From positions 26,110 through 90,109 of the forward strand of contig NQMI01000151.1 in the NCBI GenBank assembly GCA_002270565.1: a DNA stretch of 64,000 nucleotides. The letters are read 5' to 3'. This DNA comes from Stenocarpella maydis (taxonomy: Eukaryota > Ascomycota > Sordariomycetes > Diaporthales > Diaporthaceae). Positions 37,577 to 48,708 of the stretch are shown here, piece by piece. A program made the translations under genes and the position numbers. Positions within the stretch are counted from its first letter, which is position 1. Every line of letters begins with the position of its first letter. The notes below the pieces were generated by a model. That model saw only the letters and a program-made list of their open reading frames with translations, had not been told where the DNA came from and did no database searches.

Positions 37577-38010
37577 AGGTATATGGGTGTTATATAATAA
37601 AGAAAGGAAGAAGGGAAGAAAGAGAGAGAGAGAGAGAAAGAGGTTTTATATTAGGGAGGAAGCATATAGCACTAGCATCCCTAGCTGGTAATAAGTTAGT
37701 TATATAAATAAGTAACTTATGAAAGAGATATCTTACTAAGGATATACTTCTTTTGCTCCTTCTATATATATAAAGAGCTATAAAGTAAGGATAATGAGGG
37801 AAGTATAGGTGGTTAGAAGTAAAAGAGATATCAGATAACAACTAATATTAGTTAAGTGGTTAGAGGTTGCAAGCAATATATGAAGTGAAAAGTAGTACAA
37901 CCTGTAGGAGGAGAGGAGGGGGATTTCACTAAGAAGGAAGGTATATAAGCAGTTTAACCTACTTAAAGGCTGAAAGGAAGATATATAATTATAAAAGAAA
38001 AGATCCCTAG

Positions 38011-38215
38011 TGTTGGAATAGTACTTAGGATTACACATTAGTATGGGGATAAGGTGGCTTAGTCAGCTACCTAGGTACCGCACGGAGGCCTTAAGCCCCT
38101 ACTGTGTGCTTCTCCTCCCTCGTTTCAGAACCTAGATAGATTATTGAATAACAGAACCAGTTCGATAACCACTGTACATATGTACCAATAGCCATATGGC
38201 AAAGGCCATTCAACA
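38011..38215 (+). repeat. Right copia LTR
   Basis: Starts TGTTGGAATAG and ends CATTCAACA, so the TGTTG...CAACA terminal inversion is intact here. Preceded by AAAAGAAAAGA, a plausible polypurine tract. Confidence 0.9.
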
Positions 38216-38339
38216 AGTAGATATATTAATATCTCTTCTATTTAAAAGAAGAAAAGATGGAAATAAATATAAATACTAAGAGAATATTATAAATTTAGGA
38301 AAGTATTTTAAGAAAACCCTAATATACTATTACTATAAT

Positions 38340-39120
38340 ATATATAATAGGAGTATTAAATACCCTTAAAATTGGAAACTATACTATATTTTAAACCTAT
38401 TTATAGACTTAATAAGGAATAACTTAAGGTACTTAAGGACTATCTTAATAATAACCTTAAGAAAGGATTTATTAGACCTGTATAATTACTAATAGGATAC
38501 CTAATCCTCTTCATACCTAGAAAAAGAGTAAACTATAGCTATATATTAATTATTAGTAACTTGGTAATATTATAATTAAGAATTAATACCCCCTTCTTCT
38601 TACTAAGAAACTTAAAGATTAATTGAGAGAAATAAAATAGTTTATAGTACTTAAGCTAAAGTATAAATATAACTTTATCTAACTTAAAGAAGGAGAAGAA
38701 TGAAAGATAGCATTTAAAATATATTATAAATATTATAAAACAATAGTTATACGTTTTAAATTAACTAATATACTAGCTTTATTTTAAGAAATAAATAATT
38801 ATACTTTATATAAATACCTTAATATTTTTATCATTACCTACCTTAGTAGTATTCTTAACTTATCAAAGAACCTTAAATTTATAAGAATTATATGAAGTAC
38901 GTACTATAAAAGCTTTAAGATATAAACCCTCTTATAAAACTAGAGAAATATAAATAGTACTTTTGGAAAGTTAACTACCTTAAATATATAATTAAATTAG
39001 GAAGAATTAAGATATAAAAGGGTAAAGTTGAAGTAATTAGGAAATAGCTAACAGTAACTAATATTAAGGATATTAGAGCATTCCTCAGATATATTAACGT
39101 CTATAAATAATTTATTATAA
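38340..39120 (+). mobile_element. Ty3/gypsy reverse transcriptase fragment
   Basis: The plus strand reads NKEXLKVLKDYLNNNLKKGFIRP and the following RT region, then an RT/connection end resembling the one in the minus-strand gypsy element but in the opposite orientation and independently decayed. No LTR is visible on either side, so it is a fragment. Frames are broken by many stops. Confidence 0.65.
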
Positions 39121-40580
39121 ATTCCATGAGGATCCGGTGGGATACTAGACCTGAACCAGCAGAATGCCTTATGAAGATAAATAAGGCGCTGAATGCCAGA
39201 ATGTATTAAGGTGGAAGGATATGTGGACTGTAGCTAGTTGGCAATAACCCCTTTCTCTACCTAAATACCATATAAGGGATTACGATAATTGCGTAAGAAC
39301 AGCTATGTGCTGACTTGCTTAGCAAAAGTATACTTAATGGCAATTAACTAACTAATATAATTTAATTAGTAGAATACTTAACGCAAATACAATGCTGCCC
39401 CATATAAAGAAAGAATCACTACTTCCTAGCACCCTGAGCCCTGGATGGAAGTTAACAAGTACCTTAAGATACAAAAAGGGATTATATAGTACTAATAACT
39501 AGTAAAACTTTAGATACCTATTAACTAGTTACCTGTGTCTTATCCTAAGGAGCTGCATAGTTGGCTAGTATATAGTTCAAATCTATCCTAAGGGCGAGAC
39601 CTTGTAGCTAAGATTTTTATAGTGGTGCCTATGTACTAAGGGTTTAGGTGATGAGGGTTACTACTATCCTACGGGCACTTAAGTTGCTAGCTATGTGTAT
39701 TAAGCATTCCCAGTCAAGATTTTGCGGTCTTAACTCCTGCTTAATGTGTGTTTTATATACTTACTAAGAGCGGTATCGGATATTGCATGTTCTACTATGT
39801 ATTTTGTTAATAAGTTGGCTCTAATATGCTATTTATTACCGTCTGCTATAATCCCTACCTGACCTAACTATTACCTTATCTATACCTACCAACTCTTGCT
39901 ATTGGCTTCTGATGGAGAGGGCTTTACTGAGTGTTCTTCCCTTAAATGGCCTTGGGTGAAGAGGGCTTTTATAGATCGAGTTGTTGTTAAAACTTGTTAT
40001 TGATGTCTGCTGTTGGATTGGTAGCTGATCTGGACTATACTTAATTTAGTTAATTGTTAATACTTGGTAAAGAGAAAGAAGGGGTCCGGAAGGCTGGATA
40101 GTTGTTATTCTAGTTCCAGGGAGTCCGGGTAATTGTTGTTCTAGCTTTAGGTAAATCTTTGTTGAACTTATGGCCTATAGGTAAAGGAAGCATGAGTCCT
40201 TATTGTGCATTTCTTTTGAAACCCTTAAGTACTAAAAATAATAAATGGGCAGTATATGTTGATGGAAGCAGATATTTTGTATAGGGAAAGCACTATATTA
40301 TGCTAGACCGTATAATTACGGGCTCCTAGCTTCTAGAGGAAGCAGGGACCGCTATAATATACCAGGCCTCTTTAGGTGCCTATATTTGATGGGCACTTGG
40401 TATAACGGTATATTTGATGAACTTGGCAAAGGGGCTGCTATGACTAAAAGCAATGGTAATATAGGGATTCTGATAATGAATACGGCAATTCTTTTATTCT
40501 TATTATAATAGCGAGAGCGTGGGTTTAACCCTATGCCTGGGATTTTTTTTACTATGATTTTTAAAAGAAAAGACTACCAG
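39121..40580 (+). other. Transposon interior, possible RNase H end, mostly unidentified
   Basis: At about 39310-39400 the plus strand reads LCADLLSKSILNGN, which recalls the ADLLTK-type end of copia RNase H. The rest to 40560 is unrecognised, moderately AT-rich sequence with repeated AACTAGTTA-like motifs. The stretch AAAAGAAAAGA at 40564-40574 looks like the polypurine tract of the LTR that follows. Confidence 0.4.
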
Positions 40581-40795
40581 TGTGGCAATAGTAGTGTGCA
40601 ACAGCACATTGGTGGGCTATTGCTACAGCCACCGTACTGTAGCCAGAGGGCGTAGTTGCTTACTAAGCAACTACCACCCACTATATAGACCCGAGATAGC
40701 TGGCGGGCTACGCCCACTGCACCCACTACTCGAAAGACAGAGAGAAATACAAGAACAACACCCCACTCGTATTGCAATACGTGACCCATCCAACA
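40581..40795 (+). repeat. Copia-like LTR (3' or solo)
   Basis: Starts TGTGGCAATAGTAG and ends ATCCAACA, about 215 bp. It resembles the copia LTR at 38011 in its first bases, its length and its CAACA end. Both are preceded by AAAAGAAAAGA. It is much less AT-shifted than its surroundings. No matching left LTR and no target duplication are seen. The open frames across it (40574-40789 and 40582-40863) are not genes. Confidence 0.5.
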
Positions 40796-40800
40796 CTATA

Positions 40801-42729
40801 AGTCAGCCTACCATTTCACGCACCACCCCCTTCACACACACCCGACTTTTTAACCTCCCCTAGAAGCACCCTCAACTTTAACACTTATTTACTTAACGAG
40901 TAATAAAGCTATTCATAATCAGATAAGTAGTCCTTATCACCTAAGTCCTACACTATAATACAGTCCATTTCCTCAACCTCATCATTATCCCCTAACTCAT
41001 TATTATTAAATGTTGCCTAAGGCTCTTTCTTAATAAGTCCCATAGCAGCCCTCTCCCTCACGATAGCCATAATACCTACAAACTTCGAATTTAGGTCTAA
41101 TAATACCCTTCTCTTCTTCTTAGGTCTCTAATGCTCCAAAGCAGCCATAAGGACTATATTCTCCTCCTCAGCAATTACTACATGGGCAGCTAACTCATTA
41201 AGGCCCTTACAGACCTTCTGGAAGAGCAAGCAAATAGTAGGCAACTTAAAGATATCACTAACGCTACATAACTCCAATTCAATTAATTAGATATAATAAG
41301 AGGAATGTGGCGTTTTTAAATCGATTACAGCTAAATCTAAGTTAATTAGAGTGCTTATTAGCCCAGTATCATAACTATTACCTGTAGTATTATTATTTTA
41401 AGCTACTAGTTGCAATCTCTTCACCTTTACTCAATCTCAGGGGAAGATTCCTATAGTTATTCATGCCTTCTTAATAGTAGTTAGTCTGAAGACACTATTT
41501 CAAGCCTTAGAATAGGTGCAAAGAAAGAATTCTTTAGAGGATTCCTTAGTGCCATATATAGTAGCTAGCAGGGTAAGATTCTAATAATACCTCCTCTTCA
41601 AAAGTGAGAATACACCAACATTAAGGGGCTATAATACATGTAAAGTATGGGGGGGAAGAAATATAAGCTAGATCTTTAATTTAAAACAGTGCCATATAAA
41701 ATCATTAGTTATATGTAAGTAGTAGCCATCAAGAAGGAGGACCCTCTACTGCTCGGGATTAGAGGGCCAGGTAATAGGCTTAAACATCATTATTAGCCAC
41801 AATAGAGTGAGTTGATTATTTATCCAGCCTATCTCTAAGTGCGTGAATAGCTAGCCCTTAAAATTATTAAGTTCTTAAGTAGGAAACCATTATTATTATA
41901 TGGATTTTCCCTTAAAGATAACAAGGGGAGGGATCACCTTGCCCGCCCTACTAATGCACTCTATTGAGGTGGACTACGTACGCAAGAGGGCTGTTTTTTT
42001 GATAATAGAATTAACTGCTAAGGAGCCAATAACTAAGCCATTAATACCATCACCTTCTTAAAAGCCAACTTCATCAGCATTATGCTAGTATTCAAAAAAG
42101 ATATTACTAATCTCGGGCAACTCTGGGCGGTTAAAAAAGATATCAATATTTTCATAAGTAGCGCCATTAATACAGCAATATTTAATATATATAGCATTGA
42201 ATATTTTTATAAATAGATTCCTTATTAAAAAATAATACAGCCAGTTCTTTCCTATTAATTATTACTCTATAGGATTAGGGATATTATTATTAGTAATGTG
42301 AGTAATGAGGTAGCAGAGGGCCATATGTATAGGGAGATGGCTCAGACGGCCCTATAGAAGGGCCTAGTAAGCTAAAATTAACTCTTATATTGGAAATAGC
42401 TTCTAGCAAGACAAATTATACTCTTTATAAGTTGGTATGCCTTGAAGACAATAACGTAGGCTGTACCAAGAGATATAGTGGTCTTTAGACGCTTATCGTT
42501 AAGATAACCCGTTCAACTAGTCGGTTATAGCAGCCAGATATCGTGATAGAGGAATATAAGATATACTAGAACATAGAGAGGAAGATGAGGAATCAAACAG
42601 TATAATTAATAAGAAGATTGAATTTATATAGAAGTTGCAATGTAAATATTTAGCTAAGGGCGAATCAAGAAGGGGTGTCTGAAACCAGGTGTATGTGAAG
42701 GGGGTGGTGCGTGAAACGGTAGGCTGACT
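40801..42729 (-). mobile_element. Pogo/Fot1-type DNA transposon with TIRs and TA target duplication
   Basis: Terminal inverted repeats of about 43 bp: 40801-40843 begins AGTCAGCCTACC, and 42687-42729 is its reverse complement with about three transition differences. TA dinucleotides flank both ends (40799-40800, 42730-42731), the target duplication of Tc1/mariner/pogo elements. Length 1929 bp suits the Fot1 group. The minus strand encodes a DDE transposase. Readable parts are NGATYENIDIFFNRPELPEIS, HNADEVGF (first Asp), KVIPPLVIFKGKSI, RVLLLDGYYLHITNDFIW (second Asp), LIFLPP and PLNVGVFSLLKRRYY. Its C-terminal tail is basic, then acidic. RIP-type stops disable it. Confidence 0.85.
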
Positions 42730-42816
42730 TAGACCTCAATTCGCATAACTGCTTAGGGGTCTTAAAAATAGGCTTACAGACCTAGGGAAAAGACCGTAGT
42801 GTGCCGTTCTCATTAA

Positions 42817-44181
42817 TAAAGCTATTCCCAGCACTAGAATTATCAGAATCATCTTCCCTCTAGCGGTTTTCAAGGATATAGTTGCTAGAGAGCCCCCTAA
42901 CCCTATTGACCAACCACAGCCCCGTTACTCTCCACCTAGAACAAATATTCAAAGCCGTTAGTGCCTCCTCTCAAGCCTTATAATAGTAATAGAGGAATCA
43001 CCAATTAGCCATAACTAAAGAGGAATTATATACCTTAAGAAGGTATAATTATTTCTAAAACGCCCTCTTTAGCGGGCTAAATATAGCTATATTAAGGGGC
43101 TATAAAACATATATTATATAAGCTAGCAAAAAGATAATATATGTTTTATTCGAGAAGCACTCCCATATAAAATCAAGCATTATATAGGTATAGTGCCCAT
43201 TAATAACTAATAATTGCCACTTGTTAGGGTCCCTTGGCTTTATTTAAGGAATGAAGACTCTCCTCACCCACTTAAGGGCAATTTTTTCCTCTATCCATCC
43301 CTTCTTCATAGACGTAAATTGCCAGCCCTCAAAATCTTCAAGGGCTATAGGAAACCACTGCTACTAAATGCTCTTCCCTTTAAATATAATTAATAGGTCA
43401 AGTCACTTACCCAGAGCATTAACACACTCAAGGAAGGAGGTCCACGCTTGAGAATTATAATCCAATTAGGAAATAGGGCTACCCTTTAAATAGCCAAAGA
43501 TAAGGGCTTCCTCCAAGCAACCCTCCATAAGCCCCCCCTCATCAGCATTCCAGCGGTTGCCTAATTTAATAGACTTAATAATAGGCAGCTAGAGGAGGTT
43601 AAACCAAGCCCTAATATTCTTCCTTATAGCTGCTCGAATCCTTAAGGCTTCAACACGCTAATTCTTCCTTAATTAAAGCTCCGGATAATAAAAGAGAAAG
43701 CCCCAAAGCCATTACTTTGCAAGGGGAGGGTGGTCTTCACTTAAGAAGGCCAGCCGGGCTGCTAGACCCTGCAAATCAAATCAACTAAGGCCAACCCCCA
43801 ATTAGCTCTAGTTAATAATAAATAGAGCCAATATACTCTCTTAATAGTCAGAAAGAAGTCTCTAATAGCGGGAAGCCTCACGATAGCTTATGCCGCCCTT
43901 AAGGCGATCACAAAGAGTAGTCTTGGGAATATATCACGCCTTAAAGGCCCCTTATAGGGACATTCCGTTACTAATCGCATTAACTACAGTTTGCAGCTCA
44001 TCTTCTGTATATGGCTTCATAATAGTCTAATTAAGTTGGTGAAGAAGTTTGGTATCTGGGAAAAAATCCCTCGTTAAGGAATTAAAGTTTTTATATAGGG
44101 GGTCGCCAGACGCGTATACCGCATCACGCGAATGTGGGGCGGTCGGAATCAGGGGGGGTGCGGAATGGGGGTCCACCATGT
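42817..44181 (-). mobile_element. Pogo/Fot1-type transposase relic, left end missing
   Basis: The minus-strand ATG at 44017 begins MKPYTEDELQTVVNAIS, the psq-type helix-turn-helix that opens pogo/Fot1 transposases, followed by IPKTTLCDRLKG. Later come RWNADEGGLMEG, LIIFKGKSIQQQWFP, WQLLVINGHYTY, LAYIIYVLxPLNIAIFSPLKRAF and a tail ending NRxREDDSDNSSAG near 42830. The order and spacing match the family. The right end is the 22-bp terminal motif at 44162-44183 next to TA. No left terminal repeat is found before the TA-flanked element at 40801-42729, so this copy is truncated or was interrupted. Several RIP-type stops are present. Confidence 0.8.
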
Positions 44182-44404
44182 TACACAAAGACTCCGTTCG
44201 TAGGCTTGAGGCCGGAAATGAGGTGTTCTGGTGAATGCTATAAGTGGCTTTGATAGCGAAGAACACAATCTGGCCCTCTTTTGTACCCCATGAAATACTA
44301 TTGATTCCCAACATTGTGCCGACAACATTGGATCCTAGGGCGTGGATCATCTCCTTACCTTGCATGAACGGGCTTCAGTCGCCCTCTCCTCCCAGGGACC
44401 CTTC

Positions 44405-45120
44405 TTATCTCCCTCCAACAGCACCCAGATCCTTCTCCATCCCGACAAAGCACAAATCCTCCGCCAAGCCCATCCCTACGAACCGCGCCCGCGGGAATGC
44501 GGACGTCTCCCCCGTCCTCTCGAACCCGCAGCGCCCGTACCAAAGAATAAGCTCCTCCCGCGTCGACAACGCGTTGAGGCCCAGCCTGGTGACTCCCCAC
44601 GTGCGCTGGCAGTAGTCTTCGGCGTGCGCGAGGACCTGCAGCATTGAGAGTCAGCATTCGGAGAACCATAAGAGGAGTTGTATTTAGATATAGGGTGGGT
44701 CGGGCCATAGCGTGGCCATGGCATTTGAGACATAGGCTCCAGGAGAGAGTTTCTTATCCCAAAGCGGGTTTAAAAATGACTCCAGAAGCTGCTTACACGG
44801 CGGCCGAGGCCCCCTCGCTGGCGCTTGATATCCACCGCAAGCATGGACAGCCATGCAAGGTCGGGTTCGCGTCTGGAGGCCTCGACTGAGGCCACAATGG
44901 CGCCGGTAACGAGGTCTGTGACGATGAGAACCATGTGGTCCGGCTTGATCATGTTGACGAGGACCTCTTCGATGCTGATATGAAACTGCGATGCGAGCTC
45001 TGTGCTCCCTGTCCACCTCTCTCTGATGTCCTCGGTGCGGAAGGCGGACTGGATTAGTCCTTGTATTTGAGCCGCATCGTCGGGTGTGGCGACGCGAAAC
45101 TGTAGGTTTTTGTCTACCAT
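44405..45120 (-). CDS. GNAT-family N-acetyltransferase
   Basis: Two exons, 44797-45120 and 44405-44635, give 184 aa. The intron (44636-44796, 161 nt) starts GTAAGC and ends CTGCAG. The first exon opens with a typical GNAT N terminus (QFRVATPDDAAQIQGLIQSAF). The second completes acetyl-CoA-binding motif A across the splice (LAVDIKRQRGGLGRRVL), followed by the alpha-helix AHAEDYC, then LGLNALSTREELILWYGRCGFERTG, the standard motif-B region with Trp-Tyr-x-x-x-Gly-Phe. The substrate cannot be inferred: GNATs acetylate amines of many kinds. The ATG at 45120 is the only sensible start. It is the first gene after the AT-rich block, about 220 bp from the transposon end. Its intron belongs to the shared intron family in the findings. 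Confidence 0.85.
44636..44796 (-). repeat. Introner-like element, copy 1 (GNAT intron)
   Basis: In the sense direction it starts GTAAGCAGCTTCTGG, has TTTTTAAACCCGC, CTCAAATGCCATGGCCA and CTAAATACAACTCCTCTTATGG, then a branch site GAATGCTGACTC and CTGCAG. The same ordered blocks occur in the introns at 52520-52686, 54578-54743 and 54263-54441. Confidence 0.75.
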
Positions 45121-46564
45121 GTTGCCGCGCCTTTCTCGGTGGCCGATAGGGATGAGTTGAAAAAGAAAACAGTAGCCCCTTGCTACGACGACTTCATGAA
45201 ATGCTCAAATACATAACCAAGTGGAGACAATCTCCACGATCGTTCGTTAAAAGGCTCAACTATGGAGCTCCGGATTAGAAGGGCGCCCTTGACATGACGA
45301 AGACTAGGCCAACCGAATGAAGGGCGCCATTGACACAGTATTGAAATACGAAAGGAGTCTAGCCTTTGATAGAAATCCGTACCTGGAAGGAATTTATCAA
45401 AGCCTCTCGCGAGGTCCAAATTTAAACCCAACGCTCATCTGCGTGTCAGGCTCTTAAATGACAATAGTGTACCGTGCACCCCACAGGATCTGATACCGCC
45501 AACTTGAGAACCTGCGCGGCAATGTTCGAGCACGGGGGTAAAACGCTAGAATTTATCATATTTGCACAAGACGTCAGTATACTTGTCAGTCCCGAGAATG
45601 AAAATATCAAGTGTCCAAGGTATTTTACTAGTAGCGTTATCGCGAGTCTAATGACATGATTGTATTAGTGACAGGCTATCGTATTTTGAAAATTATTGTT
45701 ATCGGTGTTGTACTTCTTATCAAACACTGGGTCTCTAAGCGTTTACGACTATACGGAGGGGTCGCCGCAGCTCCTTTTTTTTTATTTTTGTTTTTTTGAA
45801 GGCGGTTGTGACCGGATTAAAAATGAAACCAGGTATTTTAGCAGCATCAATTGATGCCTTGACTTCGACTGCCTCAAGCCGGATGAGCGCAGCGTTGGGG
45901 ACAGTCTTCAGTGGATTGCTAGAGGGCCTGGACTCAGTCATTGCGGATGGTTAACCAAGCTTACTTAGGTACGCAAGGGACAGCAAGCAATATAGCTCGA
46001 GATTTTCAATCACACTGCTGTAGAACCAAGGGCCACACTCCCCTTGTGCCATTGGCCAGATACATGCTGTGGATAAGGAGTATTGTGTAGTTGAACAATA
46101 CATCTTCTTAACGCTACGTCTCTCATACGATTGATCAAGATTCCAAGACATTGCAAATGTGAATGCATTTTCTGTTCAATCCTTCCCAACTACAATTGAG
46201 ATACAGGATAAACACGACAATGCCTTAACAGAGCGTGATCAACTGTAAAACCTCGCTCGCTTCCAAGAAAAGGTCATGAATCTAATACATCATGAAAGCC
46301 ATATCCCCGACCCTGAAACCATGCAAGCGTTCAAAACATCCGAGGTGAAATCCCTTCTTTTTATTCCTTCTTGTTCATTTCAATTTCCAGCCTCCGAGAA
46401 AAGAAACGGAAAGGGCCTCCTGGGCCTTCCCCCCTACCCTTGAAACAGGGAACATGATCTTTGCGAAGTCAGAAGAGAAGCAGTCCAGATACCAAATCAA
46501 GCACAAGAAATGAAGACCGCCTTGACCGTTTACCGCCCTACCGTACATCCGTGTGACTGCGGCC
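45121..46564. other. Intergenic, no supported gene
   Basis: 1.4 kb. Short frames on both strands lack recognisable features. A T-rich run at 45772-45796 and an AT-rich stretch at 45600-45720 are the only notable composition changes. 46170-46560 is probably the 3' region of the cell-wall gene. Confidence 0.5.
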
Positions 46565-48708
46565 CTACAGCCTGGAAACACCGGTGGGGCAAACACCGTC
46601 AACGGCGCACACAGTCCGGGTGACAGTTACGGCAGAGCACTGGCCGCCAGTTCCGCCGCCGCCACCTGTGGCGGTGACGAAGACGGTCTGCGTGACCTGT
46701 GGGGTCGTCTCGGGCGCAGGGACGACGACGGTGGTTGTGAGCTGGCCGGTCGAGGTGGACAAGGCCTGGTTGCCGCCGACGGTGACAGTCACGACACTCT
46801 GGGTGGGCAGGACTGTCTTGACGGTTGACGAGGGCCGCTCCGGGCTGACCTCGGTCGTCGCGGAGGCCTTGCCGCTGACGGGGACGACCACGCTACTTGT
46901 CAGTAGGCCCGTTGAGGTCGAGGCGGACTTGCCGCCTCCCTCGACGGTGATGGTCACGACGCTCACTGTGGGGACGACGGTCTGCACGGTGGAGGAGGCG
47001 GGGGAGACTGAAACGAAGCCCCCGCCGTTTCCACCGGATCCCCCGCCGTTCTGTCCGCCTCCGTTCTGGGCCGAGCCACCGCCAATGGCGAGCGCACTCG
47101 TGACTGGGACAACCGAAGAGATCATGGTGGGGACGCCACTGATGGTGGTCCGGATTGTAGTGGGGACGGAGATGACAGTCACCCGGGTGGACGTGGAGCC
47201 AGATGATCCCTCGCCACTACCAGGCACTCCGTTGCTGCTGGGAGGGAGCTTGGTGGTAACCTGTACCGTGGAAGAAGACAGAGAAGGAGTTCCGCTGACG
47301 GTAACAGTGACAACGGTCGGGACGTTGACCACGGTGCTGCTGGACCCGGAGCCGGATCCGCCAGTCGGGGTGGGGATGAAGACTGACTCGGTTCCACTCG
47401 CTGGTGGTAAACAATTGTCAGCTCCTATACATGCCAAGGGTATATGCATCCGGTACAAGAATGGTGGTATTTTCGATTGGCAATAGGGCCTGGCGGATAA
47501 CATATAGCTATCACTAATGTTAAAAGACACTTACCGGTCACTGTGGTGATAGCAGAAGAGAAGCTTGATGCGATGGAGGAAGACAGCGAGGAGGCTGCGG
47601 TGACGGGGCAGATGGTTGTGTACTGGGCAATGGTATCGGTGATGACGACGGTAGAGACAGCTCCGGAAGGCAGAGCGGATATGGCGCTGCTTTCGGACGC
47701 CGCGGGGCAGCTGGTGACAGTCGGGGCGCAAGAGATGACGGTGCGGATAGCCGTTGCCTCAACGGTAAGTGTCGTCACAGGGACAGAAGCGTTTGCGAAC
47801 GGCGCGGGTGGGCCGCTGGCCACTGGCGAGTTGCTGCTCAAGCCACCGGACGGGGCGGCGGCACCGCCTGCTACTGGAAAGCCGGTGGTCTTGGGAGGCA
47901 GCGGAGGGAGACGGGTGGCAGAACCGTTGGAGGGGGCGCTGAGAGTTCCAGACGGCGCTGTGGCATTGGCCGGGGGTGGTACGGGCTTGGGCCCGCCAGG
48001 TTGGGCACTGCCCGGCACCTGGGCGCCACCAGTAGTTCCGTTGCCGCCCGGAAGGCTCACGGAGGGCAGGGGAGGAAGGCCGGAGGCTGGTCCGGACGGC
48101 CGTGGGGGGAGTCCAGATGGGCCACCGGTGCCTGTGACAGGCGAGTTTGAAGAGAGTGAACTGCCGGAAGAAGACGAGGGAGGCTCTGCAGGAGCTAGCA
48201 CGCCTCCACCACCAGTCCCATTCAGAGTGGGCAGGGGAGGCAGCCCCGAGGCGGGGCGGGATGGCGCCGGAGGGGCTCCGGACCCAGAAGCCCCGGCACC
48301 GGTGACGGGGGAGTTTGAGCTCAGGGCCGAGCCAGGCGCGGACAAGGAGGGTTGGGGAGGCGGCAGGGACGGTGCGGCTCCGGTTGCATTTGCGGACGGG
48401 ACCGGCGGCGGAAGACCCGAGCCGGACGAGGCGGTGACATATACGGTGTTGACCGAGACGGGTGAGACCTCGCTGGTGGTCCGGCCGGGGCAGTCCGTGA
48501 CATCAGGCGCGCAGGACGTCACCGTGTAGATGTTGGTTGTGTAAACAACCTCGGTGGTAAACTTCCCGCCAGCAGCAGGGGGGTTGGCGGCAGACCCGTT
48601 TATAGGGAATGGCGACACAGCCGGAGCAGGGGGTATATTCTGCCTATGCAGCAGACCTCCCATGGCGCCCTGCGAGAAGAGCACCGCCACGGCGTTGCGA
48701 TACATCAT
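46565..48708 (-). CDS. Repetitive Pro/Ser/Thr-rich cell-surface protein
   Basis: Two exons, 47535-48708 and 46565-47400, join across a 134-nt intron (GTAAGT donor, CCACCAG acceptor) to give 669 aa. The ATG pair at 48703-48708 is used; the frame continues upstream but without ATG. A modest N-terminal hydrophobic stretch (NAVAVLFSQGAMGGLL) could be a signal peptide. The first exon has two fungal wall-type modules with the Thr-x-x-SCAP-x-VT-x-CP pattern (about residues 47-90 and 320-380). Between them are Pro-rich repeats, three times marked by LSSNSPV. The second exon carries beta-rich Ser/Thr/Val repeats of the type TV-x-PT-x-SVVT-x-TV followed by STSTG-x-LT. No hydrophobic GPI tail is visible, so it is either wall-bound or released. 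The exact C terminus may involve another exon. Ligand and role are unknown. Confidence 0.75.

Larger units (their letters stand above)
31469..38215 (+). mobile_element. Ty1/copia LTR retrotransposon relic
   Basis: Flanked by 205-bp direct LTRs (31469-31673 and 38011-38215). The plus-strand interior gives a copia-type polyprotein. About 34920-35350 shows RT C-terminal boxes (NRLYNFSISRMQIDN, the MQ-D-D-type site with Asn in place of Asp; YVAQRAxGAYIASIYQPELLY). About 35460-36000 shows RNase H (LYIFINRSFTNNKDLS, LEFIIIIV, YIDLxSLYKCLVKLN). The segment 32600-34700 probably holds gag and integrase but is too decayed to partition. RIP-type stops occur throughout. The flanks (CTTAT before, AGTAG after) do not form a target duplication, so the ends may come from a rearrangement. 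An assembly gap (37194-37576) lies near the 3' end. Confidence 0.85.

Noticed and set aside
37590..38038. Minus-strand frames after the second gap
   Set aside because: Low-complexity Ser/Leu/Tyr-rich translation of a GA microsatellite and AT-rich DNA; no motif.
40582..40863. Open frame of 93 codons in the AT-rich block
   Set aside because: It lies over a copia-like LTR and the left TIR of the pogo element, which explain the normal composition and the lack of stops.
46584..48529. Two long plus-strand frames (46584-47486 and 47543-48529) opposite the cell-wall gene
   Set aside because: They are shadows of the GC-rich, repetitive minus-strand coding sequence: no signal peptide or domain, and the minus strand has recognisable modules and a good intron.
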